A stretch of 64,000 nt of DNA from Schistocephalus solidus (taxonomy: Eukaryota > Platyhelminthes > Cestoda > Diphyllobothriidea > Diphyllobothriidae): positions 1 to 64,000 of the forward strand of contig WEDG01004955.1 of NCBI GenBank assembly GCA_017591395.1, in the 5' to 3' direction. Of the stretch, positions 21,590 through 31,626 are shown in pieces. Each line of letters opens with the position of its first letter. Within the stretch, counting starts at the first letter, position 1. The notes beneath the pieces are model-generated. The model had not been told where the DNA came from and did not search any database. It was given only the letters and a program-made list of their open reading frames with translations. The translations under genes and the position numbers were made by a program.

Positions 21590-22015
21590 GACCGTGCTAG
21601 TCGCTCGGGAACTGGCGCGCTACAAGGTGGACATTGCTGCTCTCAGCGAGACCCGATTCTCTGAGCAAGGTTAGCTGGAGGAGGTGGGTGCCGGCTACAC
21701 CTTCTTCTGGAGCGGCCGGCCAAAGGCAGAGCGACGCAACGCTGGTGTTGCCTTTGGCATCCGGAATGACATTGTGGGACGTCTACCCTGTCTGCCGCAG
21801 GGTTTCAATGATCGCCTGATGAGTTTCGGCCTGCCTCTTCGGGGAGACAAGTTCACCACCCTCATCAGCGCCTACGTTCCCCCAATGACGAGCTGTGATT
21901 CGGCAAAGGGCATATTCTACGAGGACCTGTGGCGACTGTGCCGAACGTGGACAAGTTAATTGTCCTTGATGACTTCAACGCCCGCGTCGGGATAGACCAC
22001 GCTGCTGTGGCGTTG
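21590..22015 (+). pseudogene. LINE B endonuclease fragment
   Basis: Reads [14 protein letters not shown], then TAG, then [20 protein letters not shown] and [17 protein letters not shown]. Frameshifted, it goes on through [28 protein letters not shown] and DFNARVGIDHA before the deletion breakpoint. The in-frame TAG is shared with LINE A. Confidence 0.75.
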
Positions 22016-22029
22016 CTGCGGGCTTACCA

Positions 22030-23420
22030 CAGAGACGTCATTTTGATCAACATCATCGGGAAGAGCTTCGCTCGTATTCTAGAGCAGTGACTGCTCCCGG
22101 ATAGCCAATGTTGCCTCCATCGACACCGCGGAACAACCGATATGATTTTCGCCACTTGCCAGCTATAAGAGAATTGCCAGTACGTGCGATCCCACATCTA
22201 CACTGCCTTAATGGGTCTGACGAAAAGCTTTGACAAGGTGAATCGTTACCTACTGTGGAATATCATGCAGAAATTCGACTGTTCATAGTGGTTCGCGCAC
22301 ATGGTGCATCAGTTTTAAAACGGGATGATGGCACGCCTCATTGACAACGTGACGGTATCCAAACAATTCACAGTAACCAGCGGAGTGAAGCAGGGCTGCG
22401 TACTGGCCCCCACCCTCTTCAGTCTCATGTTCACTGCTATGCTAATGTACGCCTACCGTGATGAGGGCCCTGGGATCCGGATCGCCTAAAGAACTGACGA
22501 CATCTTCTCAACAGTCGGTGTATGCAGGCCGCAACTCGTGTGTCTACGACTACAGTCCGTGACTTGCTCTGCGCCCTTAACACCGTGACCGTGGGGGGCA
22601 TGCAAAGGAACATGGACCTCTTCACCGCAGGCTGCGCCAATTTTTGGATTAACGATCAATGCTGTAAAACGGTGGTCACGCACCAACCGCCGCTCAGCGC
22701 AGAATAAAATGCTCCCCGAATCAATTTCAACGGCGCTCAACTCAAACATTTGCAAACCTTTGCTTATCTGGGAAGCATGCTGTCACGCAACACAAGAATC
22801 GACGATGAGGTTGCTCAACGGATCTCTAAAGCCCATCAGCCGTTCGGTCGGCTGCAGACCTTCATGTGGAATCGCCAAGGTATTCACCTGAATACCAAAC
22901 TGACGATATACAATACCGTCATCTTGACGATGCTCCTTTACGGAACGGAGACCTGGACCGCCTACTCGAAACCAAGCCAGGAGGCTGAATCATTACCATC
23001 TCAGCTGCCTCCGCAGAATACTGAAGCTAAGATGACATGACAGGATCACGGACCCGGAAGTCCTGGATTTGACCGGAATCCTCAGCATCCACGTCATGCT
23101 GAGGCAAGTGCAACTGCTATGAAGCAGCCACCTAGTGAGAATGGACGATGAATGACTACCTAAACGAATTTTTACGGAGATGTCTTTTTGGGTGCTCGTC
23201 GACAGGGAGGTCAAAAATGACACTACAAGGACACTTTGAAGAAATATCTGCAGCAACTGCAAATCAACCCGGTGACCTAGGAGGATCTCGCCCAGGATAG
23301 ACCAGCCTAGAGAAGATCCGTGTAGACTGATGCATCAATATACGAAGCCAACCGGATGGCCGCTGCTAAGGCGAAAAGGGCGGCTCGCAACTGACAGGCA
23401 CAGCGGATCATTCCGCGCAC
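22030..23420 (+). pseudogene. LINE B reverse transcriptase
   Basis: Begins abruptly at IIGKSFARIL, then [48 protein letters not shown]. The expected FADD block is damaged: the frame around 22560-22600 has lost several codons and reads CSAPLTP. Then [43 protein letters not shown] and a ruined C-terminal basic domain. Many stops and frameshifts. Confidence 0.75.
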
Positions 23421-23619
23421 ATACCGCGTGTGAATCGGCTCGATAGGATATTTAGGAACTCGATGCCACAACAATCCCACAAACTCAACTTCTGCCACAC
23501 CCGCCTGAGTCCCCTCAACGACGACCATCCCAACCACTGAAAACAACTTCATCGATGCCCCGCCGCCCACGATCACCAACACAGTCCTCGCTCCTCCACC
23601 CCCTGCGCCGATTACGGCA

Positions 23620-24134
23620 ACGAAAACCACTTGCCCCACTCCCACCTCTTTGACTACCTGCCACCTGCTACCACCACCACCAGTACCAGCGATAGGGACT
23701 TGGTACTAACCTGTCCTCATTGCGATCTAACATTCACCTTACACATCGGCCTGGTCAGGCACTTGCGAATCCATCGCACAGAGACTATCGAATCAGTGCC
23801 TGGAGCACCAACACACAGCAGAGACCGCCGCCGCCTCCAAGGCCCTCACGACCCACGCGCATTCACTCATCGCATGGGCCTGTTCAATCACATGCGCATC
23901 CACGTAAGCGGAATCTACCACAATGCCAACACATCTAACACGTCTTCCATACCCATTTACACTCCCCATAGTCCTCCCATAAGCTCGACTACCAGTACCA
24001 GTAGCAGAGCCCCCGCAGACTTCGCACCTCCCGACTTATCTTATCCTCCTTGTCACCGCACACGCACATCACACATCGACCAGTTCGGTCACTTGCGAAT
24101 CCATCGCACAAATGCCGGCGAACCGATAGTTTGA
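23620..24134 (+). pseudogene. LINE B C2H2-type finger region, first part
   Basis: Open in one frame from 23631: Thr/Ser-rich TTTTSTSDRDLVL, then CPHCDLTFTLHIGLVRHL and RIHRTETIESVPGAPTHSRD, then RAFTHRMGLFNHMRIH, then CHRTRTSHIDQFGHLRIH. Three finger modules, two with C-x2-C..H-x3-H spacing. The finger chain is then cut by a LINE tail at 24134. Confidence 0.75.
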
Positions 24135-24690
24135 TCGTCGATTTTGACGACGTCCACCGTATGCTCCACGGAAGGGTGGTGCAGGGACGGTGACTTGCGC
24201 GTGAATTAGTTTTAAGCGATAGTAGCCTTGCGCTGCAGCTACCGCACTCTCTCCTTCTCCCCCACCTGAACCCGGTGTCATGACAGAGTCAAGAAGACCG
24301 GAGGCGGCAGAGTTCGCAGGTGGTTGGCACGGCCGGAGCCGCCCCTGGGCGTACCACCACACCTGGCTTGGATCCCACGAAGTGGGAGTGCCATAAAGGC
24401 CACATTAAGAAGGAGCCATTGCAGCCTGACTCTCAGTCCGCCAGTCAGCCACTCCATACAAAACACAGATTGGGCTGACCACGCGGTCTGAGTTATCACT
24501 TCAGTTGGCAACCATCCAAGCCCCGGCTTATAGCGCACCATGATAGTTTTAAGCGCGTCAGATTGTTTATAGTGAGGAACATGCACTGAGCTGTCGGCCT
24601 CACTCTCTCCCCCACCCCCACAGTCAAACCGCTGTCCGAGCCGGTCAGTTGTCAGATGCGGTAGTGGGACAGTGACAGTAGCACCAACAT
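24134..24690 (-). mobile_element. LINE tail inserted in LINE B finger region
   Basis: Minus-strand LINE 3' UTR copy. On its left the LINE B protein stops at HRTNAGEPIV. On its right, at about 24690-24785, coding resumes with a frame reading PHCPCTFTHHMGLLGHM, the final finger. Removing the insert would rejoin the finger chain, so this is a later nested insertion. Confidence 0.7.
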
Positions 24691-24959
24691 GCATCCGCCG
24701 TACCCGCCTCAACTTGCCGCACTGCCCATGCACATTCACACACCACATGGGCCTATTAGGTCACATGCTTCTAGATAAATACCTGTTGTAGAACACAGCT
24801 GGCTATACCACAACACTGCATCTCTCCTCATCAGCCTCTGCACCTCACATGATCATACGCAACGCCACAAAAAACATGCTCTCAGTCTGCAAAACTGTAT
24901 GAGAGGCCAGTATGTTGCTCGGCTCCTTCTCCATGTGGCTCCTTTGCTGCATGTGTGAT

Positions 24960-25830
24960 CTGAACCTGAGAATATCACTGGAAGATAAGCGCCGTGGGTT
25001 GGAAGGTTTACCGACTGACAATTCTACTCAGACCTCGCAGTCAGTCCAATGTGTGTTGTGTGGAGTGGCTGACTGGTGGTCTGAGAGTCAGGCTGCCATG
25101 GCTCCTTCTTAACGTGATCTCCAGCACTCTCCTACATGTGGGATGTGAGCTGTTCAACCCCCTATTTTATGAAATCCTGGTGCTTGAGTTTTGGGGCCAG
25201 GTCATGTATGTAGTAAGCGTAGACAAGGTCATCAGCAGCTGGCCCACTCCAACATCGGACAACTGACTGGCTCGGAGGATGGTCTGACTGTGGGGGTGGG
25301 GGAGAGCGTGAGGTCGACGGCCCAGATCATTCTCATCAGAAGCAATCTGAGGCGCTTGAAACTATCACGCCGTGTTAAAAGCCGTGGCTTGGAAAGTTGT
25401 CAACTGACGGGATAAACTCAGGCCGCGAGATCAGCCCAGTGTGTATTTTGTGTGAAGTAGCTGACTAACGGACTGAGAGTGAGGTTGCAATGGCTCCTTC
25501 TTAATGTGACCCTTATGACACTCCCACTCCGTGGATCCAAACCAGGTGTGGTGGCACGGTTAGGGGCGGCTCCGGCGGCACCAGTCATCTGCGCCCTCCC
25601 CCGCCTCTGGTCTTTTTGACTCTGTGATGGCACCGGGCTCAAACGGGGGAGGAGGAGAGAGTGCGGTAGCTTCATCGCAAGTCTACTATCACTTTAAACT
25701 AATCCACGCGCAAGTCACCATCCTTGAACCATAATCGTGTGGAGCATCAGGTGGACATCGTTGAACAGCACGGTCGAACTGTCAGACATCATCGAACACG
25801 ACGGTCGAACTGTCGCACATCGTTGAACTC
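24960..25830 (+). other. LINE B 3' UTR
   Basis: Starts after acctgagaatatcac, the same entry found 3' of LINE A (16590) and LINE C (60970). Two related halves are visible: cttggaa(a/g)gtt..ctcc blocks at 25000-25110 and 25385-25500 repeat each other. The end is followed by a short aacacgacggtcgaactgtc duplication. Confidence 0.7.
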
Positions 25831-25859
25831 TACGGTCTAACTGTCGTGTGTACTTCTGA

Positions 25860-26370
25860 CTTCTACGAACCGGCCAGCAGCAGCAGCAGCTTCAGCAACA
25901 GAAAAGCAGGCTCAAGTGCGTTGGCGCAGTAGCAGTGCAGCCGTCATCAGCGCAACCGCCGCCGCCGCCGCCGCCGTATGCTAGTATATACGTCTGTCGG
26001 CGGGTTTGCGACAAGCTCTCTCTCACATATACACCGAAGGCATGCGGGCGGGAAAACCCGGCGGCTTCTGCCAAATTGCCACCCTGGGCATCCAGCGCAG
26101 TGCGCACGGAGGAAGCGTCTGCACGCAATCCAGGCACGTCTGCAGGCGACCACGTCTTCTCTCCAAAGTGCATGCGTACGGCTACTCGCACGCGCGCATG
26201 CGCACGCACGCACACACACACGAACGAGATTATGCTGACGATGGGAAGTGCGGGGAGGGGGCGGAGGCGAGTCAGTCGGTTAGCCGACTGGCCAGCCGGC
26301 AAAAATCCAATGAAGTACCGGTTTGTAGAAGTGCGCATACAGCCAACCAGGGAAGGGGATGCTGCGCACA
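25860..26370. other. GC-rich patch with CAG, GCC and CA runs
   Basis: Short runs of cag (25875-25890), gccgcc (25957-25976) and ca/cgca (26185-26222) sit in CpG-rich DNA unlike the surroundings. Open frames on both strands (for example 25935-26414 plus) show no family motif and overlap each other, so I do not call a gene. It could be a CpG-rich regulatory or first-exon region, but no promoter motif is evident. Confidence 0.35.
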
Positions 26371-26374
26371 AGCC

Positions 26375-26485
26375 CAGCGCTCAACGATCTCCAATTCGGG
26401 GTTCGAATCTCTGATTGGCTCGGCGTCTGGTTGGGTCATGACGTGCAATGATGTCTGGTAAAGTAGAAGGGGTCCTTCTGGTTTC
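26375..26485 (+). repeat. tRNA-derived SINE relic, copy 1
   Basis: B-box ggttcgaatc in a T-arm-like hairpin (cggggTTCGAATctctg), followed by tggttgggtcatgacgtgc and aatgatgtctgg. The latter resembles the tail of the SINE copies at 44.0 and 44.5 kb. Diverged; the A-box is not clear. Confidence 0.4.
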
Positions 26486-26860
26486 TGTTTGCTCTTTCAG
26501 CCCCGAATCCACCCTCTCAAATTAGACTATATTTGTTTTCTTCCTAAAGAAATTTTTGGGCATTTTTGTATGCGAATTGCTGCCGTGGGGCAGCCCTGCT
26601 TGGACCAGACAGTCAGCTGAGTATTTCAGGTAGAAAAGCGTTTGCAGACGAGCTTCGAGATTTTTCGTAAGTCAGGCCCTGAAAGTTAAAGGTTTTGTTT
26701 CCGTCACTGTTCTACGATTGGTTTTTTGGGAAGGTTATGGAGTGAAGTGATATGTTCCACATTATCAACATATGCTACACGTCGCTTTGCGACCGCCTGT
26801 GAGGGCTCTTGTCTGAGTTCCAGGGCACAACGGAACATAATTGTTCCTTAAGCAGATCGG
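26485..26860. other. unassigned stretch
   Basis: No gene or repeat recognised. Confidence 0.45.
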
Positions 26861-26873
26861 TGAGCCGCACACT

Positions 26874-26949
<76 letters not shown>

Positions 26950-26984
26950 GAGCCGCACACTATCATATATAATATATATATATA
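26861..26984. repeat. (AT)n with duplicated flank
   Basis: An (AT)n run at 26876-26946 lies between two copies of gagccgcacactatcatata (26861 and 26949), then a second short AT run leads into the PLE terminal repeat at 26985. Confidence 0.9.
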
Positions 26985-27339
26985 TTGAAAAACTGAGGTA
27001 GTATGCATTCCGAGATGATAATGAAGAAAGAAGGTTCGTCGGAAAAATCGAGTTTTACTCGTGAATTTTCAAGTTGGTCACACCAACCCGTCGTCAGACG
27101 AAATGAACAGAGGAGAAATGAAATGGTCAGATGACCAGTTTGTGCTACAGGACAGACAAGGATAAAACAACCAACTGGGGTGTGAGGAATGGCCACATAA
27201 TAGGGATTGGAGCCGGTTAGGGGGCTGTTAGGGCTCACTGTGTCGGAAGGCGGATGGTGACGTCAGACGCCAGAGACAACCACAAAGCGTCGAGTCTAAT
27301 GGAGAAACAGTTTCGCGGAAATTTTACTGTCTACCCTAC

Positions 27340-27810
27340 ATGCAGGGAATTTCCGAAGCGATCGCCAGACAATTAAATCGGTTTGGTATCTCCATCGCTC
27401 ACAAACCGGCGTCCTCCCTGCGCGCAGCACTATCGCGAGTCAAAGACCCCACAGTAAAAGAGCAGCAAACGAATGTAATTTACCGCATTCCGTGTGAAAA
27501 TTGCTCTAGCGCATACGTAGGCCACACGGGTCGACAACTTGGGACCCGCATAAACGAACATAAATTGGCCATCCGCCGACGCGATCCCTTGTCCCTCGTG
27601 TTTGCGCACGCCGTGGACTGTGACCACCGCTTCAATTGGAACGCAACCGAAGTGGTCGCCATGGCTAACACCAAGCAGGCACGAGAATTCCTCGAAGCTT
27701 GGCACTCCAACACAAACAGCATCAACCGCCATATCGATCTGGACTCTCAATACGAAGGCTTGCGTGCTCGGCTCACTGACTTACGCCCACAACCTAACCA
27801 GGACCGCTAA
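27340..27810 (+). CDS. PLE GIY-YIG endonuclease, intact frame
   Basis: A 156-residue open frame, preceded in the same frame by a few upstream codons (from about 27316, YLPYMQG). Residues 1-40 hold the linker (AIARQLNRFGISIAHKP). Residues about 45-80 hold the catalytic core: NVIYRIPCENCSSAYVGHTG with the Y-R-I / Y-V-G pair and CxxC, then RQLGTRINEHKLAIRRRDP with the R and E/H helix. The later part has HRFNWNATEVVAMA and REFLEAWHSNTNSINRHIDL, as in typical PLE endonucleases, and ends in a basic tail. The family's enzyme cuts DNA to start target-primed reverse transcription. No reverse transcriptase remains upstream, so the frame is probably a fragment of a larger polyprotein rather than an independent gene. 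The start methionine used is simply the first in frame. Confidence 0.8.
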   Translation: MQGISEAIARQLNRFGISIAHKPASSLRAALSRVKDPTVKEQQTNVIYRIPCENCSSAYVGHTGRQLGTRINEHKLAIRRRDPLSLVFAHAVDCDHRFNWNATEVVAMANTKQAREFLEAWHSNTNSINRHIDLDSQYEGLRARLTDLRPQPNQDR

Positions 27811-28137
27811 TCTTTTCTGGGCCATGTTGAATCTCACTGTCTAGTTACCCCCTCCCCTGACCTGGCAAACAACAGTTGAGACTATTAACACCTCCAACAT
27901 CGGTGCACTTACCTCTGCCCCCATCCCGCATCGACGACCATTATGTTTACCGCCTGCAGTCGCATTCAGTCACCATCCCCCTTCGCCTCCGACACAGGGA
28001 GCCCTAACAGCCCCCCCTAACCGGCTCCAATCCAATTATGTGGCCATTCCTCACACCCCAGTTGGTTGTTTTGTCCTTGTCTGTCCTGTAGCACAAACTG
28101 GTCATCTGACCATTTCATTTCTCCTCTGTTCATTTCG

Positions 28138-28210
28138 TCTGACGACGGGTTGGTGTGACCAACTTGAAAATTCACGAGTAAAACTCGATTTTTCCGACGA
28201 ACCTTCTTTC
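28138..28210 (+). ncRNA. hammerhead-like three-helix element in PLE repeat
   Basis: In the right arm: TTCGT-CTGACGA, a hairpin GTTGGT-gtg-ACCAAC, GAAA, a second hairpin CGAGT-aaa-ACTCG flanked by AAAT/ATTT, then CGACGAA, which pairs with TTCGT(C). Core residues CUGANGA and GAAA are in hammerhead order. However, the cleavage position has extra bases and no clean NUH triplet, so it is hammerhead-like rather than canonical. The left arm holds the inverse copy. Confidence 0.45.
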
Positions 28211-28248
28211 TTCATTATCATCTCGGAATGCATACTACCTCAGTTTTT

Positions 28249-28250
<2 letters not shown>

Positions 28251-28315
<65 letters not shown>
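28251..28315. repeat. (TA)n microsatellite
   Basis: Pure TA run between the right arm of the PLE at 26985-28251 and the terminal end of the next PLE fragment. Confidence 0.95.
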
Positions 28316-28317
<2 letters not shown>

Positions 28318-28320
28318 AAT

Positions 28321-29054
28321 AGACAATGTTATCTGGGAAAAAATCGAAATTCAAAAGTGTACATTTTCAAGACTGGTTTATAAGCTCGTCTTCAGACTAT
28401 AGAGTGTTAACAGGAACAATTAATTAATAACTCGTGTTTAACAAAGAATTCTGATATTGGGTGAAATCCGAACCAATATGCGTTTTGTGTATTTTGCATC
28501 CTGTCATGATTGATTCTGCGTGTTTTGATTTGTCCTTAATGATTTTTTATGTTGCAGTCAAATCGATATGCGGGTTAATGCATGCCTCAGCTAAGTGCAT
28601 TGCCTCCAGGAATATACGGCATTTTCTGGTTTGGCACGTGCCAACAATCCATGTTTTCTCCCATGCAAATTTATGTTCTCTATCCAGTGTGTGCATAGCC
28701 ACTTAGGATTAATGTTCTCGTTTTCTACCAGCTAACTGATGTTCGTGTAGGTGGCTAGAGTTAAATTTCCCAGTATGCAGACAATAAAAGGCATTACGAC
28801 TGTAACATGGGATTTTGTAGACAACACCTTGTTTATCAATGTAGCGAACCCTGTCCTTAGGGTGTACAAGCTGTGAGTGTCGAGTAGATGAAGGGTGGTG
28901 TGCGACTTGTATCTGGTGTTTTCTCAGCTCTCTTTCGACAAGCTCTGATATACTTTAAACGTATGGGAGAGTGTACCAGGTCATTGTTTTTAGTGCTTTG
29001 GTGGCCATTTCGTTTGAAATGCCTTTCTCTTTGGATTCTTGCTGCTTCAGGCAT
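28321..29054 (-). pseudogene. PLE endonuclease copy, left arm of inverted pair
   Basis: Minus-strand reading, with frameshifts: SISELVERELRKHQIQVAHH, SQLVHPKDRVRYIDKQGVVY, KIPCYSRNAFYCLHTGKF, LHEHQLAGRKREH, then AEACINPHIDL. This covers linker, Y-K-I core, EH helix and the I-N-x-H-I-D-L end. The catalytic YVG is replaced by FYC. The terminal part at 28321-28450 is the complement of 29620-29755. Dead copy. Confidence 0.7.
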
Positions 29055-29239
29055 CGATTCATGAAGTCATGCGGATATCAATTTTAAGAGAAAAACTTAA
29101 CGAGATATTTCCTTTAAGCCTGATAACATTCTTCATCAGAGCAGTGTGTTTTTGTTAATTTAGGAGACTGTTGACACAACCTATTTTTTGAGAGACGGAG
29201 GATTACTCTCAAAGTTTAGGATGACCTACATGTACTTTA

Positions 29240-29760
29240 CACTAACAGCTTGTACACCCTAAGGACAGGTTAGCTGCCTTGATAAAAACGTTTTAGTCCA
29301 AAACATCCCATGTTCGAGTTGTAATGTCGTTTATTGTCGACAAACTGGGAAATCTGACCCAACCGACCTACACGAACATCAGTTAGCGTTTGAAAGACGA
29401 GACCATTTATCCCAAGTGGCTAAGCATCGGAGAAAACACGGATTATTGGCACGTGCCCAACCAGAAAAGGCCGTAAATTCCTGGAGGAAATGCACTTTGA
29501 TGAGGCATGCAGGAACCGGGTTATCGATTTGGATGCCAAATGCATTCAAACGCGCAGAACCAATCATGACAGGATACCAAAATGCACTCAACGCGTATTG
29601 TTTCAGATTTCACCCCACCTTAAAATTCTTTGTTTAACATGGTTAATTAATTAATTGTTCCGGTTCACACCCCGTAGTTTGACGACGAGCTGGGGAGCCA
29701 GTCTCGTAAATAAACACTTTAAAAATTCGATTTTTTCTCAGAAAATTGCATCTTTTTATT
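29240..29760 (+). pseudogene. PLE endonuclease copy, right arm of inverted pair
   Basis: Plus-strand counterpart of 28321-28890. It starts at gcttgtacaccctaaggac and reads TDLHEHQLAFERRDHLSQVA, KHRRKHGLLARAQPEKAV, then RVIDLDAKC with a frameshift. The 3' end at 29672 onward (TTTGACGACGAG, a CTGG/CCAG hairpin, then TAAA) is hammerhead-like but has lost GAAA. The two copies point outward, 3' ends away from each other, with a ~350-bp spacer. Confidence 0.7.
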
Positions 29761-30245
29761 AATAACCTTGAATAACTTGTTTGAATAAACAACTACAATA
29801 TCGCGTGCATTGCTTAAATTTTGCATTCTTGATCCACCGTTCTGTTTATGTTTTCAATTTTTTGTTTTATAAATGTTGCTTCTCAACTGGATTATCTCCA
29901 GCTATTCAAAATATTTTTTAAGAAAATGGCTTTAATTCCGTTCGTTTGAATTTAATATTCTCTTTGGGATATTTATTTTTTTCATCAGATAAAAATTAGA
30001 ATACGACTTTAAAAACAGAAAATGGCACCTGCTTTTTAGGTAGTTGGTCTATGAAAAGTTTGTGTAAACACGACGTAAATATTTCAAGAGTTACACACCT
30101 GGTTTAAAAGCCTTTATATTGTTGATTTTAGGACTTCATATTGAGCCTATGTAATATTTGACAAACATTTCCTTTTTAAAGAAAGTTGAAAGCTCAATTT
30201 TTAAAACGCATCCCTTATAACTCCCACTGGTAATCTTATGCAGCT

Positions 30246-30251
30246 TTTATT
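30246..30251 (-). promoter_or_regulatory. candidate poly(A) signal of the SK channel gene
   Basis: AATAAA on the minus strand about 525 bases after the channel stop codon. Position is plausible, but AT-rich DNA makes chance matches common. Confidence 0.3.
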
Positions 30252-30773
30252 TTTCACTTATGCTTGAAAAATATGTAAACTTTTGCTGAATGACAGTGGA
30301 ATGCTTTTTGTAATATAATTTGCTGCATAATTCAATCTTAGTTAGTGCTGAATGTAACCCACTGTCGTTTCTGTAAAGCTCATATAGATGTCGAAAACTG
30401 CATTTAAAAATACAACCAACCAGAATCGTGCAGCTAGTGTCACATATGCTCAGGATTAAAAAGCACCAATCGTAATTCTTTCCAACTGTCCATGGATACA
30501 TTTTAAGCAAAATTAAAAAATATTAATTTTACTGTTCACAGAATTTGCAAAATAGGCCTTTGCAAATGAGGCCTCTGTAAATGCACACATACGTGTGCTG
30601 ATTTATGGCAATTTATGAACCCTTAAAGTAATGGCACTTATGAAGTCTGAAATCAAGGGTGCATTTCAAGTCTGTATGTTAAGAAAAATAGATATGTACT
30701 TGTTAATGTTTCCAGAACCATTGCGTGTATTTCAAGGGAAGTAGCTGGAAAACGCCAAATACTCCTGCTTCTA

Positions 30774-31169
30774 CTATACCCCAACCAAAAACGACGAGTT
30801 TGGTTCACTGGCAACTCTGTGAACAGTATCGACATTCAGAAAGTCAGATGAACAAGGCTTTTGTGATTGCGTTGAATCAAAAGACACCGTGAACGGAGGC
30901 CTATCAAGTCGGTTGCGGGTTTCAATGATGGGGGGCCGAATTTCTTTCAGCAAGTCCACCTCAATCCGACTCTCATCTTCGTTGTCATCATTCGAATAAT
31001 CGGTTGAATGACGAGTAATTAGCACAGGGGAGTGCTGACGTCGAGTATGAAAGCAGTGTCCCTCAGTTCCATGGCTGGCACCTCCGATACGTTCTTCTGT
31101 TCGTGTTAGATATGCTCGCCTTTGCAATTGAAGTAGTCTCAAAATTTCGGGAAGAACGGAGAATTTTTC
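30774..31169 (-). CDS. SK channel (KCNN family), last exon
   Basis: 131 codons plus TAG (30774-30776). It begins at a weak acceptor (ttctaaag) in phase 0 with EKFSVLPEILRLLQLQRRAY. In SK channels the distance from TQ (start of the previous exon) to the conserved LPxLI is the same as TQ to LPEIL here, which fixes the exon start. The remaining ~110 residues form a low-conservation cytoplasmic tail: an acidic stretch (NDDNEDESRIEVDLL), a basic/proline part, and a Ser-rich end with the C-terminus FLVGV, which could be a class II PDZ ligand (speculative). SK channels are tetrameric potassium channels opened by calcium-calmodulin, damping excitability in nerve and muscle. The reading frame also extends upstream to 31193 without a stop, but that part would not fit the family alignment. 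Confidence 0.8.
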   Translation of the reverse strand, partial: EKFSVLPEILRLLQLQRRAYLTRTEERIGGASHGTEGHCFHTRRQHSPVLITRHSTDYSNDDNEDESRIEVDLLKEIRPPIIETRNRLDRPPFTVSFDSTQSQKPCSSDFLNVDTVHRVASEPNSSFLVGV

Positions 31170-31626
31170 CTTTAGAATTTTTATAAAAGCCATGACAGAG
31201 TGAAAATAGTGAACATAAGGAACACCATCTTTGTTGCTAATGATTCCACTTATATTGCAAGATTTATATGTACATTCGATTAATAAAAAACAAAATGTTC
31301 TAAATGCAGAAGAGGGTTCTCAGGGTGGAAGAGTTTTCTGTTCGGACTTATTATTTAAGCATTAATGTAACTTTTAGTGATTTAGGCTTTGGCTTGCTTC
31401 TAATGGCTCTGGTTTTTTACTTATTGCGTCAAACTAAATAAGCAGTTAAGCTGATTGCTAATTCTTGTATACGGAATGATTGAATTCTCCAGAAACATTC
31501 GGAATAATTGCACATTATGTTGAAAATATTTTTAAAAGGTTTATAGGAATAATGCATATAAGGAGAAGACGCATATTGTGATGTTAAGCTGCGATGATAA
31601 AAATATCAGAAATAAGAGTATAATAC

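Larger units (their letters stand above)
20925..25830 (+). mobile_element. LINE B, internally deleted and nested
   Basis: Same family as LINE A, opposite strand. Leader 20925-21560, endonuclease 21590-22015, reverse transcriptase 22030-23420, finger region 23620-24134 and 24655-24790, and 3' UTR 24960-25830. About 1 kb from mid-endonuclease to the RT fingers is missing at about 22020. A minus-strand LINE tail is inserted in the finger region. Confidence 0.8.
26985..28251 (+). mobile_element. PLE with inverted terminal repeats
   Basis: A 5'-truncated PLE containing an intact endonuclease frame. Arms at 26985-27236 and 27999-28251 are inverted complements with only a few differences (a C-run length change, ccctatt/ccaatt, and one A/G). 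Inverted terminal repeats are a known PLE arrangement. Both outer ends run into (TA)n, so the target was probably a TA microsatellite. The high arm identity suggests recent insertion. Confidence 0.85.

Noticed and set aside
25935..26414. 159-codon frame, and an overlapping minus-strand frame of the same size, in the GC-rich patch
   Set aside because: Both strands are open because of GC-rich composition. No motif, and the end runs into a SINE relic.
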